Source of the DNA: Girardinichthys multiradiatus | Lineage: Eukaryota > Chordata > Actinopteri > Cyprinodontiformes > Goodeidae | Length of the DNA stretch: 64,000 nt | Direction: 5' to 3' | Assembly (NCBI RefSeq): GCF_021462225.1 | Contig: NC_061816.1 | Location: 674,075 to 738,074 of the forward strand | Shown: positions 1 to 12,000 of the stretch, in pieces | How positions within the stretch are numbered: position 1 is the first letter of the stretch | How the letters are laid out: the number at the start of each line of letters is the position of its first letter | The notes under the pieces: generated by a model | What the model was told of the DNA's origin: nothing | The model's database searches: none | The model's input: only the letters and a program-made list of their open reading frames with translations | Position numbers and translations under genes: made by a program

Positions 1-324
1 AATTTACAGCATAAAACACCAATACTGTACAGTTATTAAAAATGGCATACTAACAGCGGCTGGGAGGAAGGACCTGTGATAAGGCTCCTCTGTGCACCTA
101 GGATGCAGCAGTCTGTCACTGAAGGAGATCTCCAGTTCTGCAGCAACAGCTTCATGGGGTGGGAGACACTGTCCAACAGTGATGTCGTTTTTCCCAGAAT
201 CCCTCTGTCTCCCACCAGCTGTACTGTATCCAGGGAGCATCAGGACCGAGCTGACCTTCCTGAGGAGCTTATCTAACCGCCTCCTCTCGGCTGCAGATAA
301 GACGCCGCTCCAGCCACCCAGCAA
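1..324 (-). mobile_element. Degraded LINE reverse-transcriptase tail
   Basis: Read on the minus strand, this stretch encodes a peptide resembling the extreme C-terminus of fish non-LTR retrotransposon ORF2 proteins. It has a tail segment with the pattern 'RRRLDKLLRK..SSVL', then 'SFSDRLLHPRC' and 'HRSFLPAAV', spaced as in those elements. Only the tail is present: the window edge and 5' truncation, typical of LINE insertions, remove the polymerase domain. The middle part has drifted and I see no evidence that it is active. The assignment rests on recognition of the tail motif; the clade is not determined. Confidence 0.6.
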
Positions 325-1272
325 AGGTCACCTGCTTCTTATGTTTTGGGAACCCGACATGAGGGAATTAAGGGTTGTAACTAGATCTTTGGTTCTACAA
401 GGACATTTTGAACGGACATGGATAAAGAACCGGACTTGTGGCTGCGCCGTAGTTATTTCCCACTAAATTGGACTGAAGTGTAATTCTTTAGAGTGATTTG
501 AGCTGAACTGGATTCCTTTGGTTTGGATTATATCTGGCTGTCTGTGAACTGGACTGAACTGAATCAGTTTGAAATGATTCGTCTTAAGAACCAGTTAGAT
601 GTGAACTGACTCATTCATCAGAGTAAATGATATTTGGGTTTCTACTGAAGGCTACTGCAGATAACTGGTGTACATTGAATACAGTTGATCATGTTCATAT
701 TTCCCATAAATTCCTTTAATTGAGCCACATTTCATTGAAATGAATGTTTTACTTGCTTGTGTTTATGATCAGTTGGATGAGTTACGTCTTGGATTTTTAT
801 CAGGAATAAATTGGACTGATTGAATGTACCTGAACTCCTACAGTTGAAATGAATCGGTTTGATCTGAACTGTATTTAACGGAGGTCAGTTTGCCAGGAAT
901 TGAACGGTACCAGTTCATAGCTGAAGTGACTTGGAATGAACTGAACTCATGGTTCTGAACTGTTTTGTAGGTTTGCACCATAAAAACTGAGTTAAAAGAA
1001 AGTGAACCCGGAGCTGCTTGGTACCATTGAAACAACAGAACCAAACCTTATTCAACCGATTCAATTAGAGACGAGTTAAGGAGCTTCTTCCACAGAAGGA
1101 TCCACATAAATGAATGTAATAAACTTGAAGACTCTGTTTCATGTCTATGAGTCCGAGTGCAGCGGTCGATCTCTGGAGAGACGTTAACAAAAGAGAGAGG
1201 AAGAAAAGGCCTGAGTGTGTCTGTGTGTGTGAGAGACGGTTTCAAGGCTCCCCTTCCCATTCACCCTCTCTG

Positions 1273-1294
1273 ACACACACACACACACACACAC
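1273..1294. repeat. (AC)n microsatellite
   Basis: An uninterrupted run of AC dinucleotides, about 11 units. TG-rich sequence about 60 bp upstream could pair with it. Confidence 0.9.
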
Positions 1295-2458
1295 GCTTGT
1301 TTCACGCTTCAGCACCAACACTTTCTCTCTCAGTGTGGATGCATGCTCGCTCACCCAGCGCTGCACTCATAGAGGAACATGAGGAAATCACCTCCTCCTC
1401 TTCCTCATCAGTCTGTCCTGATGTTGGTGTGACTCGGCCTGTTTAGCATATGATAGGACAGATAAAACTGATGAAACTCCAACAAACACCTCAACCTGCT
1501 GTTTTTTATTTCATCTCTCATAAATGTAATGTTTTAGGCCTGTGTTAATTAATGAAATTAACCAGTTTTCTGCGATTTTTGCGTAAACTTTCGATCCAAT
1601 GGTGCAGGAGCTCCCTCTAGTGGAGGGCAGAAAGAATGTTAATGTTTGGATTTCTTCAGCCTTACTCTTTCAGATTAACTAATTGTTATTGTGTGAAAGA
1701 ATGTGGAGGTTATGCATAAATGTATGCTTGGTTTTATACTTGTTCTGACAACCAGAGAGCAACATGTCTGTGGTGCCGAAGGTTTGAGAACCATAAGGTT
1801 GGGCATCGTCTGAATCTGAACGATTCCTATTCCTCGTTTTGATTCCAGTTTCTAGCGATTCTCCATCCTGATTCTTTAGCTAACCAGAGTTCGTTGTGGA
1901 TGAACTAGTCTGAACTGTTACTGTAGCGTTAGCTCAGGGTGGACTAGCTTAGCTCTGTGATTGGTGTCACCTTACTAGCCTAAATGTTGCTGATTGCACA
2001 TCTGAAGGATGCAACCTGTTCACTGTAACCTTCCTGTGGCAACCTTCCATTTGTTTTCAGGACAATCAGGATGTTAGTCCCGGTTCCATTCGGTTCTCGA
2101 GACTCGATGCCCAACCCTAGTGAACTACTGACCTCTAATACTTTGGGCTCCACCCACTGGACAGGATTCTGTGTTACACTGAGAGGAAAAGGTAACAAGT
2201 GGGACTGCAGCTGTAAGAGACTTTATTATTCAGTAGAACTGAACTTTATGCAAATAGAAACTCCTGCAACACAGATTAACATCCGTCAAGTCTGGTTTTG
2301 ACTCTTCAACGTTGATCTGCATTCCTTTTGACAAACCAAAGGCTCTTTGGTGTGACAGCGCCCCCTAGATGAACAGCCTCCAGAGTTTTACAAAGCTGAA
2401 CAGGTTTCATGTTTTCTGGAAGACGGGACGTCTGCAGCTGCAGAGAAGGAAAGCACAG

Positions 2459-2671
2459 ACACCACACACAGACACACACACACACCACATACACACACCC
2501 ACACACACACACCACACAGACACACACCACACACAGACACACACACACACCACATACACACACCCACACACACACACCACACACACACACCACACACACA
2601 GACACACACACACACACCACATACACACACCCACACACACACCACATACACACACCACACACACACACAGA
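2459..2671. repeat. Compound CA-rich microsatellite
   Basis: About 210 bp of CA dinucleotides broken at intervals by ACACC, ACAGAC, ACATAC and ACCCAC variants. The variants recur in blocks such as CCACATACACACACCCACAC, so this is a short minisatellite built on a CA microsatellite. The unit lacks stops in several frames, which produces open frames on both strands that have no coding value. Confidence 0.9.
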
Positions 2672-3549
2672 GGAAATCACAGCGCTGCTCACACTGACAC
2701 AGGAAATTAGACCACCTCATTATTCAAAATAGCTTGGAGGAAAAACGACGCTCGTCTTGTTTACGCCTCAACAGATGGAAAGATCTGTCACTCTTCTTCT
2801 TCATCACCTCGTTCTGTCATTTATCCTCTCTGCTCTTCATCCCTCTCTTCCTCCTCCCCTCTGGTTGTCTCCTGCACAAATTACCTCCTTGTATCCGCCT
2901 GACACCGTCATCAGCGAATGCTCCTCAGGACCAGTGAGGACGCTATATGATTTCCCACCATGCATCACTTCCCTCACATGTTTCAGCTCTTTGTTGCAGG
3001 GGACTTGTTGAAGAATGAGGGCGACATAGCTCTGGAAGAACCTCCACCTAAACTCCTGATGGTAGAGTGGTTCTGCTGGCGTCTTCGGGTCATGACCTTC
3101 AGCCGTGCACCACCACATTGAAAAAAGGCTGATGGATGGACTGTCTGGTACAGCGATAGTGTCAGTAGAAGATCCATAACTTTGCTGCTCCAAAATGATT
3201 GTCAAGTGGTTCTTGTCTGGGTTCATGGATATTTGGACCAGAACCAGTCTCTGTGACTTTGGGATGTCTGTCTTGGCGTCTCAGGCTTTTGGATACAAAG
3301 GTTCTGTGGATAGTTGGATCCAATCAACAGTCCATGTGGGTCAGTTGGAAAGCTTCTAACTGCGCTCCTGACTTCCTCCCTGGTCTGTCGGTCCTCAGCT
3401 CCAGAACAACCAGAACCGGTGTGGAACAGCGATGTCCAGAAGCAGCTCAGTTTCAGTTAAACAACAGTTTACTTTAAAATGTGCATCACTAAATAAATCT
3501 ATCGTTTCTCTGCTAAAACTGGAACTTTGGGCTACTCATCTGGACTGTG

Positions 3550-3563
3550 GCGCCCCCTAGTGG
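3550..3563 (-). promoter_or_regulatory. CTCF-like motif, exact consensus
   Basis: On the minus strand this reads CCACTAGGGGGCGC, a full match to the degenerate CTCF core CCASYAGRKGGCRS. It lies in the intergenic region left of the 34-bp minisatellite. Binding is inferred from the motif alone. Confidence 0.55.
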
Positions 3564-3724
3564 CCGCATGTCCTTCACTCTCTCTCTCCTGCTGTGGATT
3601 GGTGTGTAAATGTGTGTGAAGGAATGAGTCAGGTTAAAGGTCAGCAGGCTCACTGTGTGTGTTAATAACTCCTGCTCTAACCTTGTCACACACACATCCT
3701 GCAGCAGTCATGTGTGTTACCACA

Positions 3725-3738
3725 GCGCCCCCTGCTGC
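3725..3738 (-). promoter_or_regulatory. CTCF-like motif, one mismatch
   Basis: On the minus strand this reads GCAGCAGGGGGCGC, differing from the CTCF core only at the first base. It is 175 bp from the exact match at 3550-3563 and in the same orientation, so the two could act as a paired site. Confidence 0.45.
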
Positions 3739-5288
3739 CTTTTTACTGTAATACCTCGAGTTTTAAATTAGACCAAATCAGATGAAGACTGAAGAATTTA
3801 TTAAAAAGTTCTGTAAATGAAAGACATCAAATATCATAAATTTAACAGTAAATTAACTAGAAACAGAATCAGGAAGTCAGGGTGTACTAACTTTATCTAT
3901 TGAAATGACTGACTGAAATACATTTGAAATATTTTCTTATAAATGTCATTTAGAAATTTTGATAAATGTGATTTTGTTGTCATATGATGAAGATGGTTCT
4001 GTTGGAGCTGCAGCCGAACCTGAACCCTAACAGAACATGAGGGTCCAGTTCCATCCATCCAGTAAAGAACTGGAAGTAAATCATCTCTCAGGACCTTCAA
4101 GCTTCTCTGCAGAACCAGCTTCACATAGTGAACGGTACCGAGTTAAATATACGTCACATCCTGCTAAATATCCCACAGCACCAGTTCTACACGTAATAAA
4201 GTCAGTAGGGAATCAGAACTTTGGGCCGGGTCCAGAGATGGAGTTCAGAACCGAAGCTTTCTACGGTTTACTGCAGATTTAGAATAAAATCATTTAAAGT
4301 GATTATTTCCCTTCAGAATCAGCAACAGGTTGATTTGTTCAGCAGCTGGTCGGCTAGAACCCAGAAACCTGGGACGGACCACCTCACAGAACCTGGTATC
4401 AGGCTGGAACAACTACAGGAAATCCAGCCTGCTGGCAGTAAGCAGAACCGGCAGCCAGGTCCGAGAAGGTTTGGGTTTAGAATGGGCTCATTTCTACATC
4501 TGATATGAAGTCTCTGTTCATGAGAGAAACAGAACCTGACAGCTTCCATCTGACCCTGTTGGTTCTGGGGTAGCGCTCCTGGTACCAGATAAGGCAAGAC
4601 CAGACCGAGTTCTGTCATGTAAACAGAGACAGGACTGAGCTGACTGAGCATGCTCAGAGCAGCTGTGTATGCATAGTCTCCAGTCATCAAACCCTGATGG
4701 ATCCGGTTCTATCAGAACTGAAGGTTCTGCAGCGTACTGCAGCATCTGCATGTTACTGGGTTATAACCAGGCTGACGGAACAGGTTTGAAACAGCGCCCC
4801 CATGCCTCTTCTTAAGGTAACGCTGTTTAAAAACTACAGTTGATAAACTACAAACAGCATGGCTGACTGCAGACAGCCCCACTAATTAACCAGCTGATGT
4901 CAGCTTGATCAGAACCAGAAAACGGGTTCATATTCTGGTCTAAAACTAGGCGACTCAGCAGGTTTCTAGTTTCCACTGGTTGGTCAAATATTTCCAGATT
5001 AGAAAAGTAAATGCACCCCTGAGCGTTGATTGCAGGTTGATTTCATCTAATGTTTCCGTAGAGAAACACGAGAACCTCAGAGGTCACAGACGGTTCTGAC
5101 CTCACCTCAATGTTCACTGGACTCATCGTCATGGGAACGGACACTCGGACACTCCTTCTGAGACCACCACGGCCTCCACTACTTCTAGACTCCCGTCAGG
5201 ATTCCTAAAAACCTTGACCTACCGTTGGATTCATTCAGGAACTCTCTAGAACCTCATATTCTTCTCCTCAGGTCTCTTTAAACATCTA

Positions 5289-8200
5289 CCTTTTATGAGA
5301 TGTTGGAGTTCCTCCTAAATGACCTTTTATGAGATGTTGGAGTTCCTCCTAAATGACCTTTCATGAGATGTTGGAGTTCCTCCTAAATGACCTTTCATTA
5401 GATGTTGGAGTTCCTCCTAAATGACCTTTTATGAGATGTTGGAGTTCCTCCTAAATGACCTTTTATGAGATGTTGGAGTTCCTCCTAAATGACCTTTCAT
5501 TAGATGTTGGAGTTCCTCCTAAATGACCTTTTATGAGATGTTGGAGTTCCTCCTAAATGACCTTTTATGAGATGTTGGAGTTCCTCCTAAATGACCTTTT
5601 ATGAGATGTTGGAGTTCCTCCTAAATGACCTTTCATGAGATGTTGGAGTTCCTTCTAAATGACCTTTTATGAGATGTTGGAGTTCCTCCTAAATGACCTT
5701 TTATGAGATGTTGGAGTTCCTCCTAAATGACCTTTTATGAGATGTTGGAGTTCCTCCTAAATGACCTTTTATGAGATGTTGGAGTTCCTCCTAAATGACC
5801 TTTTATGAGATGTTGGAGTTCCTTCTAAATGACCTTTTATGAGATGTTGGAGTTCCTCCTAAATGACCTTTTATGAGATGTTGGAGTTCCTCCTAAATGA
5901 CCTTTCAGGAGATGTTGGAGTTCCTCCTAAATGACCTTTCATTAGATGTTGGAGTTCCTCCTAAATGACCTTTCATGAGATGTTGGAGTTCCTTCTAAAT
6001 GACCTTTTATGAGATGTTGGAGTTCCTCCTAAATGACCTTTTATGAGATGTTGGAGTTCCTCCTAAATGACCTTTTATGAGATGTTGGAGTTCCTCCTAA
6101 ATGACCTTTTATGAGATGTTGGAGTTCCTCCTAAATGACCTTTTATGAGATGTTGGAGTTCCTCCTAAATGACCTTTTATGAGATGTTGGAGTTCCTCCT
6201 AAATGACCTTTCATGAGATGTTGGAGTTCCTTCTAAATGACCTTTTATGAGATGTTGGAGTTCCTCCTAAATGACCTTTTATGAGATGTTGGAGTTCCTT
6301 CTAAATGACCTTTTATGAGATGTTGGAGTTCCTCCTAAATGACCTTTTATGAGATGTTGGAGTTCCTCCTAAATGACCTTTTATGAGATGTTGGAGTTCC
6401 TTCTAAATGACCTTTCATGAGATGTTGGAGTTCCTTCTAAATGACCTTTTATGAGATGTTGGAGTTCCTCCTAAATGACCTTTCATGAGATGTTGGAGTT
6501 CCTCCTAAATGACCTTTTATGAGATGTTGGAGTTCCTTCTAAATAACCTTTTATGAGATGTTGGAGTTCCTCCTAAATGACCTTTCATGAGATGTTGGAG
6601 TTCCTTCTAAATGACCTTTCATGAGATGTTGGAGTTCCTCCTAAATGACCTTTCATGAGATGTTGGAGTTCCTTCTAAATGACCTTTCATGAGATGTTGG
6701 AGTTCCTCCTAAATGACCTTTTATGAGATGTTGGAGTTCCTCCTAAATGACCTTTTATGAGATGTTGGAGTTCCTCCTAAATGACCTTTTATGAGATGTT
6801 GGAGTTCCTCCTAAATGACCTTTCATGAGATGTTGGAGTTCCTCCTAAATGACCTTTCATTAGATGTTGGAGTTCCTCCTAAATGACCTTTCATGAGATG
6901 TTGGAGTTCCTTCTAAATGACCTTTTATGAGATGTTGGAGTTCCTCCTAAATGACCTTTTATGAGATGTTGGAGTTCCTCCTAAATGACCTTTTATGAGA
7001 TGTTGGAGTTCCTTCTAAATGACCTTTTATGAGATGTTGGAGTTCCTTCTAAATGACCTTTTATGAGATGTTGGAGTTCCTCCTAAATGACCTTTTATGA
7101 GATGTTGGAGTTCCTCCTAAATGACCTTTTATGAGATGTTGGAGTTCCTCCTAAATGACCTTTTATGAGATGTTGGAGTTCCTCCTAAATGACCTTTTAT
7201 GAGATGTTGGAGTTCCTTCTAAATGACCTTTCATGAGATGTTGGAGTTCCTTCTAAATGACCTTTTATGAGATGTTGGAGTTCCTCCTAAATGACCTTTC
7301 ATGAGATGTTGGAGTTCCTCCTAAATGACCTTTTATGAGATGTTGGAGTTCCTTCTAAATAACCTTTTATGAGATGTTGGAGTTCCTCCTAAATGACCTT
7401 TCATGAGATGTTGGAGTTCCTTCTAAATGACCTTTCATGAGATGTTGGAGTTCCTCCTAAATGACCTTTCATGAGATGTTGGAGTTCCTTCTAAATAACC
7501 TTTTATGAGATGTTGGAGTTCCTCCTAAATGACCTTTCATGAGATGTTGGAGTTCCTTCTAAATGACCTTTCATGAGATGTTGGAGTTCCTCCTAAATGA
7601 CCTTTCATGAGATGTTGGAGTTCCTTCTAAATGACCTTTCATGAGATGTTGGAGTTCCTCCTAAATGACCTTTTATGAGATGTTGGAGTTCCTCCTAAAT
7701 GACCTTTTATGAGATGTTGGAGTTCCTCCTAAATGACCTTTTATGAGATGTTGGAGTTCCTCCTAAATGACCTTTCATGAGATGTTGGAGTTCCTCCTAA
7801 ATGACCTTTCATTAGATGTTGGAGTTCCTCCTAAATGACCTTTCATGAGATGTTGGAGTTCCTTCTAAATGACCTTTTATGAGATGTTGGAGTTCCTCCT
7901 AAATGACCTTTTATGAGATGTTGGAGTTCCTCCTAAATGACCTTTTATGAGATGTTGGAGTTCCTTCTAAATGACCTTTTATGAGATGTTGGAGTTCCTT
8001 CTAAATGACCTTTTATGAGATGTTGGAGTTCCTCCTAAATGACCTTTTATGAGATGTTGGAGTTCCTCCTAAATGACCTTTTATGAGATGTTGGAGTTCC
8101 TCCTAAATGACCTTTTATGAGATGTTGGAGTTCCTCCTAAATGACCTTTTATGAGATGTTGGAGTTCCTTCTAAATGACCTTTCATGAGATGTTGGAGTT

Positions 8201-9334
8201 CCTTCTAAATGACCTTTTATGAGATGTTGGAGTTCCTCCTAAATGACCTTTCATGAGATGTTGGAGTTCCTCCTAAATGACCTTTTATGAGATGTTGGAG
8301 TTCCTTCTAAATAACCTTTTATGAGATGTTGGAGTTCCTCCTAAATGACCTTTCATGAGATGTTGGAGTTCCTTCTAAATGACCTTTCATGAGATGTTGG
8401 AGTTCCTCCTAAATGACCTTTCATGAGATGTTGGAGTTCCTTCTAAATGACCTTTCATGAGATGTTGGAGTTCCTCCTAAATGACCTTTCATGAGATGTT
8501 GGAGTTCCTTCTAAATGACCTTTCATGAGATGTTGGAGTTCCTTCTAAATGACCTTTCATGAGATGTTGGAGTTCCTTCTAAATGACCTTTCATGAGATG
8601 TTGGAGTTCCTCCTAAATGACCTTTCATGAGATGTTGGAGTTCCTCCTAAATGACCTTTCATGAGATGTTGGAGTTCCTCCTAAATGACCTTTTATGAGA
8701 TGTTGGGAGTTCCTCCTAAATGACCTTTTATGAGATGTTGGAGTTCCTCCTAAATGACCTTTCATTAGATGTTGGAGTTCCTTCTAAATGACCTTTCATG
8801 AGATGTTGGAGTTCCTCCTAAATGACCTTTTATGAGATGTTGGAGTTCCTCCTAAATGCCTTTCATTAGATGTTGGAGTTCCTCCTAAATGACCTTTTAT
8901 GAGATGTTGGAGTTCCTTCTAAATGACCTTTCATGAGATGTTGGAGTTCCTCCTAAATGACCTTTTATGAGATGTTGGAGTTCCTTCTAAATGACCTTTC
9001 ATGAGATGTTGGAGTTCCTCCTAAATGACCTTTCATGAGATGTTGGAGTTCCTTCTAAATGACCTTTCATGAGATGTTGGAGTTCCTCCTAAATTACCTT
9101 TCATGAGATGTTGGAGTTCCTCCTAAATGACCTTTTATGAGATGTTGGAGTTCCTTCTAAATGACCTTTCATGAGATGTTGGAGTTCCTCCTAAATGACC
9201 TTTCATGAGATGTTGGAGTTCCTCCTAAATGACCTTTCATGAGATGTTGGAGTTCCTCCTAAATGACCTTTTATGAGATGTTGGAGTTCCTTCTAAATGA
9301 CCTTTCATGAGATGTTGGAGTTCCTCCTAAATGA
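5289..9334. repeat. 34-bp minisatellite, about 119 copies
   Basis: A head-to-tail array of a 34-bp unit that begins CCTTTTATGAGATG, contains the small inverted repeat GGAG-TTC-CTCC and ends CCTAAATGA. The span of 4046 bp equals 119 units: one extra G near 8706 is balanced by one missing A near 8860. Units differ at a few fixed positions only: T or C in CCTTTT/CCTTTC, ATGAGA or ATTAGA, CCTCCT or CCTTCT, and rarely AAATAA. The order of variants repeats with a period of 28 units (952 bp); for example, the rare CATTAG unit at about 6857 recurs at about 7809 with identical neighbours. The array stops about 30 bp beyond the probable poly(A) signal of mid1ip1. Because 34 is not a multiple of 3, it holds no long open frame. 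Confidence 0.97.
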
Positions 9335-9364
9335 AGCCACACACTCAAACATTCAGCAGATCTT

Positions 9365-9370
9365 TTTATT
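9365..9370 (-). terminator. Probable poly(A) signal of mid1ip1
   Basis: AATAAA on the minus strand, about 1 kb downstream of the mid1ip1 stop. A 3' UTR of about 1 kb is reasonable for this gene. An alternative ATTAAA lies at 10086-10091. Neither is supported by anything but the hexamer. Confidence 0.4.
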
Positions 9371-10386
9371 ACCAAGCTGGACATGAAATAAAAACATCAC
9401 GTTTCCATAAGAGCTTCCAGAGTAGAAGAACCAGCGGAAACCTTCAGGTTCTGATCGTTTGATCATTTCGGATCAATGCTGGTTTCAGAAGTTTCTGATC
9501 TGCTGCTCCTGATTTCAGTAAACTCCAGCATTGTGACCAGATCTCCACCAGCGAGAAGGTCCTTCAGGAGACGCTATCTAGCAGGTGAACCACTGAACAG
9601 AACATTGTTTGGACCTTGGTTCTGTATCTGGTGAATAATTTCATGTTCATTTCAAATAGACCCAAACATGTAAACAAGCTGAACACGAGTCCAACAGAAA
9701 CGCCCAGCTGAGCGGTTCTGGTGCTTCTACAGTTGGTAGAAGAAAGGAGTTCTGTTGTTTGTCCGGTCCAGACCCATCCAGTCGCTCTGTGCCGTCAGCA
9801 TCTTTGCATAGTTTAGAGTCTGCAGCGTGAAATGTAGCACGTGAAGACCCGTTAGAGGAGCAAGCCCAGCTTCTCCTGGTGAACGGTAACCTCACCTGAA
9901 CTACCAGGTATGGTTCTAGCCCATTAGCTACCAAACCCACTTCCAGACTAACCAGTCTGGACCAGTTAGTGGAGCTGATGGTGCATTCAAGGACACTTGG
10001 TTAGAAATCACTACAATGACAAACAGATCGTGGCGTCCCTCTGGGCTCCTGTCTGGAGTCTCTGAAGTTCTGATCTTTTTAAAACTTTAATCTAACAAGT
10101 TTTTCCAACATGAACAAAGAGAAATAAATATTTTCAGATTACAGAAGACTGTTGATGAAATCTGGAAGTTCTCCAGAGATTTCATAGAAATATTCATATG
10201 TGGTCATTTCTTCTGCAACTGATCCGTCAACCTGACCTGTCAGCAACAGCTTCCTGGCAAAGTATTTAATGGAGTTAAATAACGACCTGCTTGGTAAGAT
10301 GCTTAGTTTTAGTAGTTAATGAGTTAAAATCAGCTGGAAAGCAACTGCATGGTTCTGTTTCTGGAAGTTTCCTGCTCAGGTTCTCC

Positions 10387-10845
10387 TCAGTTCCTGCAGC
10401 CGATCTCCTCTTTGTAGCGGTTCGTGAGCGTGTTAGCCTTGAGCGTCAGTTTGGACAGAACACCGTGGAGTCCGTTCAGGTGGAAATGAAACTGTTTCTC
10501 CAAGTCGTCCTCCGCCTCTGCTTGCTTCACCTCCTTCACCTCCACCTTCTCCTCTGGGCGCTCGTCACCCTGCAGGACGCCCCACTCGATGTCGTTACGG
10601 ATGGACTTGAGCAGAATGTAGGAGGTGTACATGTCTCCGTCCTGCTGGAAGTACACGCTGCCATTGGTGGAGGGGGTGGTGCTGGCCTCTGGCACCTTCA
10701 GCTCCTCGCTGTCGTCCAGCGGGACGTCCCGCAACAGATTTGGCACCATCACCGTCTGGTCCATGTTGTTGACGGCGCCGATGAAGCGGTTCATGGCGTT
10801 GAAGAGAGAATTCTTCTGGTTGTAGGAGTCAGTTATCTGCATCAT
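10387..10845 (-). CDS. mid1ip1: MID1-interacting protein 1 (Spot14/MIG12 family)
   Basis: An intact single coding exon of 152 codons. The protein begins [20 protein letters not shown], followed by '[23 protein letters not shown]', the hallmark N-terminus of MID1IP1. It has a central '[21 protein letters not shown]' block and a C-terminal '[20 protein letters not shown]' plus '[10 protein letters not shown]'. The acidic, variable linker between the last two blocks is shorter than in human (183 aa). The start chosen is the first of two adjacent ATGs, preceded by a good CCACC context; upstream in-frame sequence has no ATG and probably contains a splice acceptor near 10872. In mammals this cytosolic protein promotes polymerisation and activity of acetyl-CoA carboxylase and, with MID1, stabilises microtubules. 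Fish relatives are known as gastrulation-specific G12. It lies directly downstream of tspan7 in the same orientation, as in human. Confidence 0.93.
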   Translation of the reverse strand: MMQITDSYNQKNSLFNAMNRFIGAVNNMDQTVMVPNLLRDVPLDDSEELKVPEASTTPSTNGSVYFQQDGDMYTSYILLKSIRNDIEWGVLQGDERPEEKVEVKEVKQAEAEDDLEKQFHFHLNGLHGVLSKLTLKANTLTNRYKEEIGCRN

Positions 10846-11772
10846 GGTGGACAGCTGAGGTCCTTTCTGAGCGCCCGACACCGTCCAGGTCCAAACTCAA
10901 CCCGCTAAAGCTCTTTGGAGGATTAGAATGGAGCTGCAGCCTGATCCTGGGTCACTAGCTCCTGACCTGAGAGAGGGAATCGATGCCTCCACGACCAGCA
11001 CTCAAGCTTTTTATCTGATCCAAACTCTGGTCCAGGCTGGAGATGAAGGACTCCACATGGATCTCCAGCAGCCACCTGGGAAACAAGCAGAAAGAGAAGA
11101 TTCAGGTTCACTCTGAGTGGAATGTGAAGGTCCTACACCTTCAGTCACACAGTGAAGATCTGACAGGATAATGATCTCCCCCTGAGTCCAGGAGAACTCA
11201 TGAAGGTCCAGCATGGAGCCATGGAGGGAATATCTAGCCAACATTCATCTAACTGATCTTCTTAAACATCTTGACAGAAGCTGTGAGCTGAAACCTCAAC
11301 CAGAAGTTTAGAAGATCATCTCAGAGAAGAACCGGGCTACAGACACACCAGAACATTTTCCTCCAGATCCAATCATCTCTCTGCTCAGATGGGTTCTGTT
11401 CGGTTCGTCAACCATCAGAGACCCAGCGCTGGATGATCTGGTCTCTGAGCGGAAGCCTGAAATACAGGAACTGTCCGATAATGGAACCAGCATCACTCTG
11501 TAAGTTTTCAACGAGAACATCCCCAAAAAAATCAACCACCGACCAAACCCACCGAATTCACCAGAACTCCTGATGTTCGTTTATCCTAATGTAGATAAAC
11601 GTCACTATCGGAACTTAGCAGATAATCTCTCCGCAGTATTCGGCCAGAACAACCGGTACACCGCCTCCCTGCATCCGCTCCAGGCCAGCGGTAATTCTGC
11701 GTCCCGCTTTCTTGGTTCGGTCCGCCGCATTAACCGGAAATCTCCCCGCAGAGGCCGGTCCGGAAGTCTTAC

Positions 11773-11930
11773 CGTGTGCCGTCCGTTGTTCCTGACTGCT
11801 GTTGGCGTGTGGAGAACCGGGTTCTGTTCGTCTGTCGGTCCGGGAAACGATGAACTCAGGGAGGTCAGCGGGTTCGTTCGAGCAAGGGTGGTGCTGGCAG
11901 CGTAGCTGGGGCGGGGCTTCCAGCATCAGG
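11773..11930 (-). other. mid1ip1: Putative untranslated first exon of mid1ip1
   Basis: A CpG-rich stretch unlike the AT-richer surroundings. At 11773 the minus strand has a strong 5' splice site, CACACG|GTAAGAC. Mammalian mid1ip1 genes place their coding sequence in the last exon behind untranslated exons, so this is a natural first exon, spliced to an acceptor near 10872 (GCGCTCAG|AAAGG). The right edge is only a guess, set between the donor and the promoter motifs. The plus-strand frame at 11573-11905 across this region reflects CpG richness and has no family similarity. Confidence 0.45.
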
Positions 11931-12000
11931 AAGCATCAGCCACAGCCAATCACAGCGAGGCCTGCCTGAGTCAGCCAATCAGACACGGCATGACGTCAGA
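11906..12000 (-). promoter_or_regulatory. Probable mid1ip1 promoter: GC box, CCAAT, AP-1, CRE
   Basis: Within 95 bp there is a GC box (GGGGCGGGG at 11909-11917), two CCAATCA boxes (around 11946 and 11976), a consensus AP-1 site TGAGTCA (11967-11973) and a perfect palindromic cAMP response element TGACGTCA (11991-11998). This density next to a CpG-rich exon with a strong donor argues for a promoter. A full CRE suggests cAMP responsiveness, which would suit a lipogenic regulator under fasting control. That is an inference. Confidence 0.5.

Larger units (their letters stand above)
325..5288. other. Intergenic DNA, no gene recognised
   Basis: About 5 kb with only short, unconvincing open frames on both strands. 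It contains CA microsatellites and several GCGCC(C/A)CCT-type motifs that look like CTCF sites, listed separately. Short phrases rich in 'GAACCAG/TTCTG' recur here and throughout the window's non-coding DNA, as is common in teleost intergenic sequence. I see no exon with recognisable protein similarity. Confidence 0.6.

Noticed and set aside
2306..2732. Cys/Val-rich and Thr/His-rich frames on both strands
   Set aside because: They are read-through of the CA microsatellite and its complement.
10291..10908. 205-codon plus-strand frame opposite mid1ip1
   Set aside because: It is the complement of a conserved coding exon, with Leu/Val/His-rich shadow translation and no family similarity.
11573..11905. 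110-codon plus-strand frame over the CpG-rich exon
   Set aside because: Open because of high GC content. It has no similarity, and the opposite strand has a strong splice donor consistent with a mid1ip1 untranslated exon.
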